In this document: piece after piece, positions 8,820 through 18,595 of the stretch
How positions within the stretch are numbered: position 1 is the stretch's first letter
Layout: each line of letters starts with the position of its first letter
Assembly (NCBI GenBank): GCA_963811365.1
Contig: CAWEQW010000006.1
Coordinates: 310,001 to 374,000, forward strand
Direction: 5' to 3'
From: CAWEQW01 sp963811365
GTDB taxonomy: Bacteria > Actinomycetota > Actinomycetes > Propionibacteriales > Nocardioidaceae
Length of the DNA stretch: 64,000 bases
Position numbers and translations under genes: made by a program
Notes under the pieces: generated by a model
What the model saw: only the letters and a program-made list of their open reading frames with translations
Database searches by the model: none
Told to the model about the DNA's origin: nothing

Positions 8820-9602
8820 TCACTCGAACGCGCCGTGCCGCCCCTCGCCGGCGACGAACCGGGCAGCGCCCGCGGAGGTGTCGGCGGCCAGGGACACCAA
8901 TCCGTGCCGCAGCTCACCGGTCATCGCCACCTGCTCCGGCTGCCCCACGCCCTCCAGCAGGGCCAGCCGGTCCTGGCGGAGGCAGGTCTGAGGGAAGGTC
9001 GCGAGCTGCGCGGCCAGCGCCTCGGCCTCGGGACGTGCGGCATCCACCGGCACGATCCGGTTGGCCAGCCCGATGTCGTACGCCTCTCGTGCGGTGACCG
9101 GACGCCCGGTCAGCACCAGGTCCATCGCGCGGCTCGCACCGATCAGCCTCGACAACCGGACCGTGCCTCCGTCGACCAGAGGCACCCCCCACCGACGGCA
9201 GAAGACGCCGAGTACGGCGTTCTCCTCGACGACCCGCAGGTCGCACCACAGCGCCAGCTCGAGCCCACCGGCCACCGCATGTCCCGAGATCGCTGCTATC
9301 ACCGGCTTGCCCAGCCGGAGCCGGGTGGGACCGAGGGGTCCGTCACCGTCCTCGGCGACCCGGTTCTGTCGCCCGGTCCCGATCGCGGTCAGGTCTGCCC
9401 CCGAGCAGAAGGTCCCGCCGTCGCCGTAGAGCACCGCGACCGAGGAGCGCTCGTCGGCGTCGAAGGCCCGGAACGCCGCGGCGAGCGCCTCCGCGGTAGG
9501 CCGGTCCACGGCGTTGCGCCGCTCGGGGCGGGACAGCACGACCGTGGTCACTGGTCCGTCGCGCTCGACGCGTACTGCCGGCTGCTCCGTCACGGGGTCC
9601 AT
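8820..9602 (-). CDS. Crotonase/enoyl-CoA hydratase family protein
   Basis: About 260 residues with the crotonase fold: CoA/oxyanion segment GTFCSGADLTAIG and AAISGHAVAGGLELALWCDL. At the position where enoyl-CoA hydratases usually carry the second catalytic glutamate, the sequence reads RRWGVPLVDGGTVRLSRLIG, without a PE motif. The reaction may therefore differ from simple hydration. The ATG at 9602 is preferred to the longer frame from 9689, because the extra N-terminus would be read from the 22-base tandem repeat; a TAGCGT box lies seven bases before this ATG. It converges on the SulP gene. Confidence 0.85.
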   Translation of the reverse strand: MDPVTEQPAVRVERDGPVTTVVLSRPERRNAVDRPTAEALAAAFRAFDADERSSVAVLYGDGGTFCSGADLTAIGTGRQNRVAEDGDGPLGPTRLRLGKPVIAAISGHAVAGGLELALWCDLRVVEENAVLGVFCRRWGVPLVDGGTVRLSRLIGASRAMDLVLTGRPVTAREAYDIGLANRIVPVDAARPEAEALAAQLATFPQTCLRQDRLALLEGVGQPEQVAMTGELRHGLVSLAADTSAGAARFVAGEGRHGAFE

Positions 9603-9635
9603 GAGCACCACGCTAGGCCGCGGGCCGATCCGGCC

Positions 9636-9701
9636 CACGGCGCAACCCGCGGCTCGGCACGGCGCAACCCGCGGCTCGGCACGGCGCAACCCGCGGCTCG
9701 G
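9636..9701. repeat. Three perfect tandem copies of a 22-base unit
   Basis: The unit CACGGCGCAACCCGCGGCTCGG occurs three times without change at 9636-9657, 9658-9679 and 9680-9701. It fills the gap between the crotonase start and the ABC exporter stop. Its GAGCCGCGGG core (reverse strand) is also found in other gaps: just after the stop codons at 3559 and 8784, again near 8805, and near 41562. It is probably a dispersed intergenic repeat. Confidence 0.85.
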
Positions 9702-9704
9702 CGC

Positions 9705-11612
9705 TCAGGCGAGGGAGGCGACCCAGGCGTCGTGCAGGTCGGAGAACCGGCCCTCGCCACCGGCCACGAGGTCCGCCGGCGAGCCGTCCTCGACGACCCG
9801 GCCGTGCTCGAGCACCAGCACCCGGTCGGCGATCTCCACCGTGGACAGCCGGTGCGCGATGATCAGCGCGGTCCGGTTCGCGAGGATGGTCTGCAGCGCC
9901 CGCTGCACCAGCCGCTCCGACGGCACGTCCAGCGACGAGGTGGCCTCGTCGAGGATCAGCACGTCCGGGTCGGCCAGGAACGCCCGCGCGAACGCGACGA
10001 GCTGCCGCTGCCCCGCGGACAGCCGCCCGCCGCGGTTGGCGACGTCGGTGTCGTACCCCTCGGGCAGCCGCGCGATGAAGTCGTGCGCGCCGATGGCCCT
10101 GGCCGCCTCGACGACCTCCTCCATGGACGCCTCCGGACGCCCGAACCGGATGTTGTCGGCCACCGACCCGTTGAACATGTAGTTCTCCTGGGTCACCATC
10201 ACCACCGCGCTGCGCAGCGTCAGCTCGTCGAGCCGGCGCAGGTCCACGCCGTCGAGCAGCACCCGCCCCGCGGTGGGGTCGTAGAACCGCGACACCAGCT
10301 TGGCGATCGTGGTCTTGCCCGCGCCGGTGGTGCCGACCAGCGCGACGGTCTGCCCGGCGGGGACGGCAAGGTCGAGCCCCGGCAGGACGTCCACCCCGTC
10401 GACGTAGGAGAACCGCACGTCCTCGAACCGCACGGCGCCCTGGACCGACGGCAGCGGCGTCGGGTGCACCGGCTCGGCCACGGTCGGCCGCTCCTCGAGC
10501 ACGCCCGAGAGCTTCTCGAGCGCGGCCGAGGCCGACTGGAAGGTGTTGTAGAACTGCGAGATCTCCTGCATCGGCTCGAAGAACTGCCGAAGGTACAGCA
10601 GGAACGCGGCGAGTACGCCGACCGTCACCTCGCCCTGGAAGGCCAGGTAGGCGCCGTAGAACAGCACGACAGCGATGGTGATGTTCCCGATCAGCCTGAT
10701 GCCGGGCATGAACCACGCGACCAGCCGGAACGCCTGAAGGTTCGCACGGCGGTACTGGTCGTTGACGTCGTCGAAGATCTCCTGGTTGCGCGGCTCGCGG
10801 CGGAACGCCTGCACCGCCCGGATGCCGCCCATGGACTCCACGAAGTGCACGATCACCAGCGCGACCTTCTCGCGGGTCAGCCGGTAGGTCCGCGCCGAGC
10901 TCCTCCGGAACCAGTTCGTGAGCCACAGCAGGAACGGGAAGCACAGCAGCCCGACCAGGCCGAGCTTGACGTCGAGGAACAGCAGCAGCGCGGCGGTGCC
11001 GACCAGGGTGATCGCGGCGGTGACCAGGCCGTCGAAGCCGGTCTCGAGCATCTCGTAGATCGCGTCGATGTCGGAGGTCTGCCGCGAGATCACCCGTCCG
11101 GAGGTGTACTCGTCGTGGAAGGCCGGGCTGAGCCGCTGGAAGTGCCGGAACACCCGGCGGCGGATCTCGAACAGGATGTCCTGGCCGATCCGACCGGACA
11201 GCACCAGGAACGCCTGGCGCGCGATGGCCTGGAGCAGCGTCGCGGCCAGCACCGCCCCGACGATCTCGAACAGCACGGTGGTGTCGCCGCTCTGCTGGAT
11301 CGGCGGGATCCCGAGGTCGATGCCCTCCTTGACCAGGAACGGGATCGAGAGCCGGGCGGCGTTCTCGACGAGCACGACGGCGAGCAGCACCCACAGCACC
11401 CTGGTGTGCGGGCGCAGCAGGTCCTTGAGCAGACCGCGCGAGCGGGACTGCAGCTTCCCGGACATCTCGGCGGTCAGCTCGTCCTCGGCGATCCCGTCCG
11501 CGGCGACCCCCCGCCAGCTCGCCTCCGCGAGGACCTCGGCCCGGTCCTCGGCGACATCCTCGGCGAGGTCCTCCGGGCGGTTCGGCTCGACCGTCGTCTG
11601 CTCGCCGCTCAC
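9705..11612 (-). CDS. ABC exporter, half-transporter with canonical ATPase site
   Basis: The 635-residue protein has an acidic N-terminal extension (residues 1-45), six membrane helices (about 70-350) and an ATPase domain. Walker A is GTTGAGKTT, Walker B is VLILDEATSSLD with the catalytic glutamate, and the switch histidine is in IIAHRLST. The signature reads LSAGQ rather than LSGGQ. It starts at a GTG overlapping the stop of the upstream half-transporter (GTGA at 11609-11612), so the two form a heterodimeric exporter. Substrate unknown; lipids, peptides or drugs are typical for this class. Confidence 0.93.
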   Translation of the reverse strand: MSGEQTTVEPNRPEDLAEDVAEDRAEVLAEASWRGVAADGIAEDELTAEMSGKLQSRSRGLLKDLLRPHTRVLWVLLAVVLVENAARLSIPFLVKEGIDLGIPPIQQSGDTTVLFEIVGAVLAATLLQAIARQAFLVLSGRIGQDILFEIRRRVFRHFQRLSPAFHDEYTSGRVISRQTSDIDAIYEMLETGFDGLVTAAITLVGTAALLLFLDVKLGLVGLLCFPFLLWLTNWFRRSSARTYRLTREKVALVIVHFVESMGGIRAVQAFRREPRNQEIFDDVNDQYRRANLQAFRLVAWFMPGIRLIGNITIAVVLFYGAYLAFQGEVTVGVLAAFLLYLRQFFEPMQEISQFYNTFQSASAALEKLSGVLEERPTVAEPVHPTPLPSVQGAVRFEDVRFSYVDGVDVLPGLDLAVPAGQTVALVGTTGAGKTTIAKLVSRFYDPTAGRVLLDGVDLRRLDELTLRSAVVMVTQENYMFNGSVADNIRFGRPEASMEEVVEAARAIGAHDFIARLPEGYDTDVANRGGRLSAGQRQLVAFARAFLADPDVLILDEATSSLDVPSERLVQRALQTILANRTALIIAHRLSTVEIADRVLVLEHGRVVEDGSPADLVAGGEGRFSDLHDAWVASLA

Positions 11613-13441
11613 GCGGACACCTCCTCGTGGACCTCGGCGTCCGCGGCCAGCAGGGCACGGTACGCCGGGACGGTGGCCATCAGGTCGCTGTGCTGCCCGA
11701 CGTGGGTGATCGTGCCGTCCTGCAGCAGCGCCACCTTGTCGGCCAGCAGCACGGTGGAGGCACGGTGCGCGACCACGATGCCGGTCGCGTCCGCGAGCAC
11801 CCGGCGCAGCGCGGTCTCCACCAGCCTCTCGGTGTGCACGTCGAGCGCGGACAGGGTGTCGTCGAGCACCAGGATCCTCGGCCTGGCCAGCACCGCGCGG
11901 GCGAGCGCGAGACGCTGCCGCTGCCCGCCCGAGAGCGCCATGCCCTGCTCGCCGATCCGGGTGTCGAGCCCCCAGGGGAGGTCGTGGACGAAGCCGGCCT
12001 GCGCCACCTCGAGCGCCTCCTCGACCTCGTCCTCGCCGGCGTCGCGCCGGCCGAGCAGCAGGTTCTCGCGCGCGCTCATCGAGAACAGCGTCGGCTCCTC
12101 GAACGCCGTGGCGACGATCTGCCGGAGGTCGCTCAGCTCCAGGTCGCGGACGTCGACGCCGTCGATCGTGATCCGCCCCTCGGTGACGTCGTAGAGCCGG
12201 GGGACGAGCGCCGTCAGGGTGGTCTTGCCGGAGCCCGTCGCGCCGACCACCGCGACGGTCTCGCCGGGCGCGACCTCGAGGTCGACGTCGTGCAGCACCG
12301 TCTCGCCGCCGCGAGCCACCGCGTCGGGGAAGGCGAAGCCGACCCGCTCGAAGCGGAGATGCCCGCGCGGCTGCGACGCCGCCGTGACGAGCCGCCGCGG
12401 CCCCGAGACGATCGACGGCACGCTGTCGAAGATCTCCAGCACCCGCGCCGCCGAGCTCATCGCCTCCTGCGCCATCGCCAGGATCACGCCGAGGGAGGCC
12501 ACCGGCCAGACCAGCGACAGCATCAGGGTGATGAACGCGACGAGGGTGCCGAGGGTGAGCCTGCCCTCGCCGACGCCGAGCGCGCCGAGCAGCAGCACCA
12601 CCACCACGGCGAGGTTCGGGATGATCTCCAGGAACGTCCAGAACCGGGCCGACAGCCGGACCTTGTCCATCGAGGTGCCGTACAGGGTGCGGGCGGCCTT
12701 GTCGTACTCCTGCGAGACGAACCGGCCGCGTCCGAAGGACTTGATGACCCGGATGCCGACCGCGCCCTCCTCGGCGTGGGTGGCGAGGTCGCCCTGCTCG
12801 TCCTGGACCCGGCGGGAGACCACGACGTACGCCTTCTCGAACCGCATCGACAGGTAGACGATCGGGATCGCCGAGGCAGCCACCACGAGGCCGAGCGGCC
12901 AGTACATGTGCAGCAGGACCGCGGTCACCACGCTGACCTGGGTGATGTTGATCACCAGGAAGAGCATCCCGAAGCCGCTGAACCGGCGGATGCTCGACAG
13001 GTCGGTCGTCACCCGGGACAGCAGCTGCCCGGACTGCCAGTGACCGTGGAAGGCCATCGGCAGCTCCTGGAGTCGCGCGTAGAGGTCGTGCCGGATGGCG
13101 GTCTCGACGCCGAGCACGGCGTTGGACTGGACCCACCGGCGCAGCCAGATCAGGAACGCCTCGAGCACCCCGAGGCCCAGAGCCAGCAGCCCGAGCGGCA
13201 GGATCGCCGTCTTGTCGTGGTGGGAGATCGGACCGTCGATCATCGCCTTGGTGACGAGCGGGATCGCGATCGAGAGCGCGACGCCTACGAGCGCGGCGAG
13301 CAGCATGGTCACGAGCGCCGGGACGTGCGGGCGCAGGTAGCCGCGCAGGCGCCAGAGCGAGTGCACCCCCGCCGGCGGATGGTCGTCCGGGCGGGCGTGC
13401 TGAGCGGTGGAGGGCGCGTTGCCCGAGTCGGCCTGAGTCAT
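11609..13441 (-). CDS. ABC exporter, half-transporter with degenerate ATPase site
   Basis: About 610 residues: six membrane helices (about 40-310) and an ATPase domain with Walker A GATGSGKTT and signature LSGGQRQR. Walker B reads ILVLDDTLSALD, so the usual catalytic glutamate is an aspartate. This is the pattern of the impaired site in heterodimeric exporters such as TM287/288 and BmrCD, with the partner gene downstream carrying the intact residue. The ATG at 13441 is preferred over the 13-residue longer frame; TAATCT, a plausible -10, lies ten bases upstream. Confidence 0.93.
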   Translation of the reverse strand: MTQADSGNAPSTAQHARPDDHPPAGVHSLWRLRGYLRPHVPALVTMLLAALVGVALSIAIPLVTKAMIDGPISHHDKTAILPLGLLALGLGVLEAFLIWLRRWVQSNAVLGVETAIRHDLYARLQELPMAFHGHWQSGQLLSRVTTDLSSIRRFSGFGMLFLVINITQVSVVTAVLLHMYWPLGLVVAASAIPIVYLSMRFEKAYVVVSRRVQDEQGDLATHAEEGAVGIRVIKSFGRGRFVSQEYDKAARTLYGTSMDKVRLSARFWTFLEIIPNLAVVVVLLLGALGVGEGRLTLGTLVAFITLMLSLVWPVASLGVILAMAQEAMSSAARVLEIFDSVPSIVSGPRRLVTAASQPRGHLRFERVGFAFPDAVARGGETVLHDVDLEVAPGETVAVVGATGSGKTTLTALVPRLYDVTEGRITIDGVDVRDLELSDLRQIVATAFEEPTLFSMSARENLLLGRRDAGEDEVEEALEVAQAGFVHDLPWGLDTRIGEQGMALSGGQRQRLALARAVLARPRILVLDDTLSALDVHTERLVETALRRVLADATGIVVAHRASTVLLADKVALLQDGTITHVGQHSDLMATVPAYRALLAADAEVHEEVSA

Positions 13442-13506
13442 TGTAAGAAGCAGATTACCCGCTGCTCCTGACCGGACCAATCCGTTTTCCGGGCCGTCCG
13501 ATATCA

Positions 13507-13551
13507 GGACGGGCCCGCGGTGATCAGGGGATTGTCACCACGGGCCCGTCC
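13507..13551 (-). terminator. Strong hairpin after the surface-protein gene
   Basis: GGACGGGCCCG and CGGGCCCGTCC form a long stem extended by GGTGA/TCACC around an 11-base loop. It lies 34 bases downstream of the stop of the minus-strand surface-protein gene and upstream of the ABC exporter, so it probably separates the two units. No T-tract is present. Confidence 0.65.
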
Positions 13552-13584
13552 GGTCCGAGGGGCCTGTCCAGGCCCGGCCTGCCG

Positions 13585-16500
13585 CTACCGTCGCCCGGTC
13601 GCGTCCCGCCTGCGGCTGCGGATCATCAGCCACCCGCCGAGGACCAGCAGCACGGCGCCCACCGTGCTCCACAGACCCAGACCCGCCGGCGCGCCGGTGG
13701 CCGCCAGCACGGCGGTCTCGACGCCGGAGACCCTGTTCGGCGTGTTCACGTCGACCTCGGCCGGCGCGATGTCGTTGCCGCAGACCGTCACCGTCGCCTG
13801 GGCGGTGAGCCCGTCGGCGCCCGCACCCGGCACGTCGCCGTGCAGGGTGGCGGTGTTGGTGTAGTCGGTGCAGGTGTTCTCGACTCCTGCGAGGCCGAGG
13901 TCGTACGCGAACGTGGTCGGCGTGCCCTCGGCGTTCCAGGTGGCGGTGCCCAGCAGCTCCGGGGTCTCCAGCGACACCTTGTCGTCGGTGACCGTCACGG
14001 TGCTGTCGGTCTCGGTGGCCAGCTCGAAGGCGACCGGGACCGCGCCGGAGTCGGCCGAGCCGCCGTCCCAGGTGACGGTCGCCGTGTTCGTGCCACCGGT
14101 GTAGTCGGGCCGGTGGTCGAACGTGCAGGTGTAGGTCCGGCTGTTGGTGCCCGGCACCAGCTCACCGGCGTACTCGTGCGCCGGCGGCACCAGCACGCCG
14201 TGACCGTCGCTCACCGTGCAGGCGGCGTCGCCGCCGACGCTCGGCACGTCGGTCACGTCCGTCGTGACGTCCTGGAACAGGTTCGGGTTGGAGACGGTGA
14301 TCTCACCGGCCATCACCCAGCCGCCGTCCTGCGAGCCGGACGGGGTCGCGGTGACGGTGTAGCCGAAGCGCGCCGAGCCGTCGCTCGGTGGTCGTCACGC
14401 GGGTCCGGTCGACGGCCTTGTCGATCTGCCACAGGTACGTCAGGTCGTAGGACGCCCGGACCGTCTTGGTCACGGTCAGGTCGGCCGCCAGGCAGACGGA
14501 CACGTCCACGGAGGAGGAGTCGCCGGTCTCCACGATCCAGGCGATGTTGGTGTACGGCGTGCAGCGGCCCGGGGAGCCCTGCAGCACCAGGTCGTAGCCG
14601 AAGACATGCCTCGCTCCCGCACCGGACCAGGTGACCTGACCCAGCGTCACGGGGTGTGCGGGGTCGGTCTTGTCGTCGCGGACGGTGATGGTGCGGTCGA
14701 CCATCGTCGTCGACCAGTCCGCCGCCGCGACGTCCCGGGTGCCCCGGGCGGAGCCGGTCGGGGTCACGTACGTCGCCGCGTCCCAGGTCGCGGTCGCGGT
14801 GTTGGTCCCGTCGTACTGGGGCAGGCCGTCGAAGGTGCAGGTGTAGTCGAAGGCGCGCGACCCGCCGGCCGGGACGGCGAGCCCCGCGCCGGTGTCCACG
14901 ACACAGCTTCCGCCGCCGTCGTACACGTCGGTCAGCCGGCTCAGCGTGACGGCCTCCCAGGCGTTGGGGTTGGTCACGGTGATGACGCCCGTCATGGTCC
15001 ACGCGGAGTCGGCGTACGCACCGTCGGTCACCGTCACCGTGTAGTGCGCGGTGGCCAGTCCGGTGGCCGGGTCGGCGGACAGGAGCGGCGTCGACGTGGT
15101 CTTGTCGATGCGGTAGGCGTAGGTCCGGTGCAGGCCGGTGACCGCGTTCTTGCTGACCGTCAGGTCGGAGCCGACGCAGACCGTGACGGTGGCGTCGTCG
15201 GTCTGGGTGTCGCCGTCCGGCTCGGTGAGCGTCGCGGTGTTGGTGTACGGCGTGCACCGGCCGGCCACGCCCTCCCATCCGAGGCGGTAGCCGAACGTCC
15301 GGGGTCCGTCGACGGCGTGCACCACGTTGCCGCCCGGGAGCGTCCCGAGGTCGAGGTGGTCGTCGGTCACGGTGACCGAGGCGTCGGTCGTCGTGGGGGT
15401 CACCGACGCGAAGTCGAACGCCGTGGTGCTCGACGCGCTGCCGGAGCTTCCGTAGTAGTCCCCGGCCGACCAGGTCGCGGTGACCGTGCTGGCGCCCGCG
15501 GTGGAGGCGGTCGTCCCGGGCGGCATCGCGCAGGAGTAGGCGTAGCTGTGCGAGCCCGGAGGCACGTCGAGAGCTCCGCCCGCCCCGTCGACCACGCAGG
15601 TCGCGCCCGGCACCGATGCGCGCAGCGTGACACCGGACATCGTGCCGGCGTTGGGGTTGGTCAGGGTGATCGTGCCGGACACCGCGAAGTCGCCGTCCTT
15701 GGCGGCCGAGGGCGTCACGACGACGTCGTAGCCGGCCTGCGCCGAGGTTCCCTCGGGCACGTCCAGGCGGCTGTTCCCGGAGACCGACTTGTCGATCGTC
15801 CAGTCGTAGTCCCGGGCGTACGACGCTGTGACCGGGTCGCTGACGGTGAGGTCCTGATAGGTGCTCTTGGTGTCGGTGAACGTGCAGGTGACCGCGGCGT
15901 CGTCGGCCAGCGTGACGTCGACCGCGTCACCGTTGCGGGTGCCGCCCCGGCTGCATGACACGTTGCTGAGGTGCCACGCGGCCGGGATGTCGGTCTCCGC
16001 GACGTGGTACCCGCCCGGAGGCACCCGGTAGGTGACCCGGTCCGGGTACGTCGAGTCGGTGCTGTCGTCGTCGTCGAGCAGGAACGTCGAGGCGGAGCCG
16101 CCGGGGGTGATAGCGAAGTGGAAGTCGGTGCCGTCGGCGGGGTTCGCCACCTTCACGACGGTCAGCAGCGCCGACTGCACGGCGGCCGCCATGACCTGGT
16201 TGTCCATCTGGCCGGTCGTGCGGCAGTTCAGCGACTGCAGGCTGACGTGGTACGGCGAGCCGTTGATGCTGCCGGCGCCGGCGCCCGGCCCGTGGTCGAG
16301 CTCGGAGGCGATGTGCGCGCCGAAGATCAGCGTGGTGCCGCCCGCCGCGGGCATCGTCCAGGTGATCGTCGCGGTCGCGACGGGGCCGTTCGGGTCGGCG
16401 ACCGAGACGGCCGGGCCCGAGCCGGTCGACAGCGAGAGCTGGTCGAGCCGGTCGTAGGCCCACGTGTCGCCGGCCTTCACGTCGTAGGTGAGCACGAGCT

Positions 16501-17053
16501 TCTGGGGACCGGCCTCCAGGCTCTTCAGGATGACGCGCTGCCACACGAAGCCGCCCTCGACGAGGTTGGCCTTGTTGGCGTTCATGTTGCCGTTGGCCCA
16601 CACCCCCGGCCCGTCGAGGTCCTTGTTGCTGTACTGCATGAAGCTGTCGACCTTGCCGCCCTGGGTGCACACGTCGGTGGCGACCGTCGGGACGGCGCTG
16701 TCGGTGCGGGCGAGCGGGCGCGCGGTGCTGCGTGCGGCCGTGGTGGAGGTCGTCGCCGGGGTGGTCCCCGGTTCGGACGGCTGGGCGGACGGCTGTTCGG
16801 ACGGCTGGGCGGACGGCTGGTCGGACGGCCCGCTGGGCGGGTCGGCTGCCGGCGCCGCGCTGGTCGCGTCGGTCGCTGCGGTGCTGCTCGCGGGGTCGGT
16901 CGTGGTGTCGTCGGCGGTCGCCGTCGTGTCGAGCAGGGGCAGGGTCAGCAGCGCCAGCCCGAGGACGAGCACCAGCCGGACGACAAACCACCGCCGGGGC
17001 CGCCGAAGGAGAGCAGTCAGGTGCAGGGCACGCAGGACTCGTTGGTTGCTCAC
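13585..17053 (-). pseudogene. Repeat-rich secreted surface protein with LAATG sortase signal, one frameshift
   Basis: Read through one frameshift near 14395, this encodes a protein of about 1,150 residues. It has a signal peptide (residues about 20-47, basic then hydrophobic, ending TATA), a Ser/Thr/Pro-rich spacer with QPSAQPSE repeats, and then at least four repeated modules. Each module contains CTPYTNTAT-like strings, TVTVC, a DLTVSK or DLTVTK strand and VTVTDD, a DUF11/SpaA-like style. The C-terminus has LAATG, a hydrophobic helix and RSRRR, a class-E-type sortase signal. The frame changes after DRTRVTTTE, where the downstream frame resumes as DGSARFGYTV. Without repair the product would lose its wall anchor. 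Start is GTG at 17053 after GGGGGG. A sequencing error is possible. Confidence 0.75.
16773..16830. repeat. 12-base tandem repeat inside the surface-protein gene
   Basis: Nearly five copies of a 12-base unit (TCGGACGGCTGG with small changes) encode the QPSAQPSE spacer of the surface protein. Copies begin at 16773, 16785, 16797, 16809 and 16821. The length is divisible by three, so changes in copy number would alter spacer length without breaking the frame. Confidence 0.8.
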
Positions 17054-17414
17054 GATCCCCCCAAGGATCCACAGAGCCGCCGCACGGCTCCGCGCACGGA
17101 GAGACGTGACGACGAGCCGCGCTCGCGCGCTGCTCGGCGAATCCCCCCACTGCGATGAGCCAGTGGCTACTCAGTTCGGCGTCCGCTCGGCGCCGAGGCT
17201 CCGTGCGGGCGAAATGCAGCACGACGGTCGACCTCCCCCGAGGTCACCGAGACACCGCCATCGGTTTCATCCACTGCGCCGGATCGGTTCCCACCCCACC
17301 GGCAACACCCCCAGCATGCCCCGAACGAGCCGGACAGTGAGCATGAATCCGGGCAAAATCTCCTGAACGCGGCGAAAATCGCTCGAAAGCACCGGAGGCG
17401 CTAGTTCGGACGCA
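17054..17414. other. Upstream region of the surface-protein gene
   Basis: No gene is convincing here. On the minus strand it is the leader of the surface-protein gene: it contains a small stem (GACCTC...GAGGTC at about 17230-17245), and a pair of similar A-rich elements GGGCAAAATC at 17351-17360 and GGCGAAAATC at 17371-17380, 20 bases apart, which could bind a regulator. No known riboswitch core was recognised. Confidence 0.35.
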
Positions 17415-18521
17415 CTACTCGGGCAAGCCGGCCTGCGCGGCCGCCCGGAACTCCCCGGTCACCGAGAGCAGCAGGTCGTTCGCCGCGGTCTCGCCGACGC
17501 TCACCCGGCAGCCGTCACCGGCGAACGGGCGCACGACGACACCGGCCCGCTCGGCGGCCGCGGCGAACTCGCCGGCGCGGTCGCCGAGCGCCAGCCACAC
17601 GAAGTTGCCCTGGGCATCGGGCACCTCCCAGCCCTGGGCACGAAGCCCGGACCGCACCCGGTCGCGCTCGGCGACCAGGGCGTCGACCCGCGCCATCAGC
17701 TCGGCCTCGCGGTCGAGCGACGCCACGGCCGCCGCCTGTGCGATCGAGGAGACCCCGAACGGCAGGGCGCAGGCCCGAACCGCGGCGGCCACCGGCTCGG
17801 CCGCGACGACGTAGCCGACCCGGAAGCCCGCCAGCCCGTAGGCCTTCGCGAAGGTGCGCATCGCCACGACGTTCGGGCGCTCGCGGTGCAGCGCGACCGC
17901 GTCCACCGGGTCGTCGATGCGGACGAACTCGCGGTAGGCCTCGTCGACCACCACGAGGACGTGCGCAGGCACGGCGTCGAGGAACCGCTCGAGCTCCGCC
18001 CGGGTGACCGCCGGGCCGGTCGGGTTGTTCGGGGTGCACACCACCACGACCTTCGTCCGGTCCGTGACCGCGCGCGCCATGGCGTCGAGGTCGTGGCGTG
18101 CGCCGGACGCCAGCGGCACCTGCACGGACCGCGCGCCGGTCACCGCGACGGCGATCGGATAGGCCTCGAAGGAGCGCCAGGCGTAGACCACCTCGTCGCC
18201 GTCCTCGCAGAACGCCTGGAGCAGGTGGTAGAGCACCGCGACCGACCCGGTGCCCGCGGCGAGGTGGCCGACCGGCACGTCGAGCCGGTCGGCCAACGCG
18301 CCGTACAGCGCGGTGCAGCCCATGTCGGGGTAGCGGTTCATCCTCGACGCGGCCTCGACCGCCGCCTCCATCACGCCGGGCAGCGGCGGGTAGGGGTTCT
18401 CGTTGCTCGACAGCTTGTAGGTCGGCAGGCCCGGGCGGGACGCGGGCGGCTTGCCGGGCACGTACGCCGGGATCCCGGCGATCGCGGCACGCACCTCGGG
18501 ACCGGTCGACTCTCGGCTCAT
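17415..18521 (-). CDS. HisC-like aminotransferase (histidinol-phosphate/aromatic type)
   Basis: The 368-residue protein is a PLP-dependent fold-type-I aminotransferase of the HisC/Pat branch. It has the N-terminal KLSSNENPYPP motif (about 36-46), the CTPNNPTGP motif (162-170), the DEAYREF motif (193-199), and the PLP lysine at about residue 226 in TFAKAYGLAGFRVGY. It transfers amino groups to or from histidinol phosphate or aromatic keto acids; with no his genes nearby, an accessory HisC2 or aromatic aminotransferase role is as likely as histidine biosynthesis. It is divergent from an EamA exporter, and its ATG lies six bases after a TAGGGT box. Confidence 0.88.
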   Translation of the reverse strand: MSRESTGPEVRAAIAGIPAYVPGKPPASRPGLPTYKLSSNENPYPPLPGVMEAAVEAASRMNRYPDMGCTALYGALADRLDVPVGHLAAGTGSVAVLYHLLQAFCEDGDEVVYAWRSFEAYPIAVAVTGARSVQVPLASGARHDLDAMARAVTDRTKVVVVCTPNNPTGPAVTRAELERFLDAVPAHVLVVVDEAYREFVRIDDPVDAVALHRERPNVVAMRTFAKAYGLAGFRVGYVVAAEPVAAAVRACALPFGVSSIAQAAAVASLDREAELMARVDALVAERDRVRSGLRAQGWEVPDAQGNFVWLALGDRAGEFAAAAERAGVVVRPFAGDGCRVSVGETAANDLLLSVTGEFRAAAQAGLPE

Positions 18522-18527
18522 GACGCC

Positions 18528-18533
18528 ACCCTA
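18528..18533 (-). promoter_or_regulatory. -10 box of a probable leaderless hisC-like promoter
   Basis: TAGGGT on the minus strand, with exactly six bases to the ATG at 18521. The identical hexamer and spacing occur before the genes starting at 44897 and 49423. Confidence 0.5.
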
Positions 18534-18583
18534 GCCAACCGCGTCGCCGACAGGGGACAGGGCCATGAGGGGTGCCCGCCCCT

Positions 18584-18589
18584 TACACT
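18584..18589 (+). promoter_or_regulatory. -10 box of a probable leaderless EamA promoter
   Basis: TACACT fits TANNNT and lies six bases before the ATG at 18596. There is no ribosome site, which agrees with a leaderless transcript and decides the start in favour of 18596 over 18572. Confidence 0.5.
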
Positions 18590-18595
18590 TCCGGG

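Noticed and set aside
9636..9701. CRISPR array
   Set aside because: The three copies are directly adjacent with no spacers, and there are no cas genes nearby.
7119..12194. Plus-strand open frame of 1,691 codons
   Set aside because: It is a shadow of the SulP gene, the crotonase and the two ABC exporter genes on other frames; its composition is mostly R, G and A with no recognisable domains.
17054..17414. Riboswitch in the leader of the surface-protein gene
   Set aside because: I could not find a conserved core of any riboswitch class I know; only small stems are visible.
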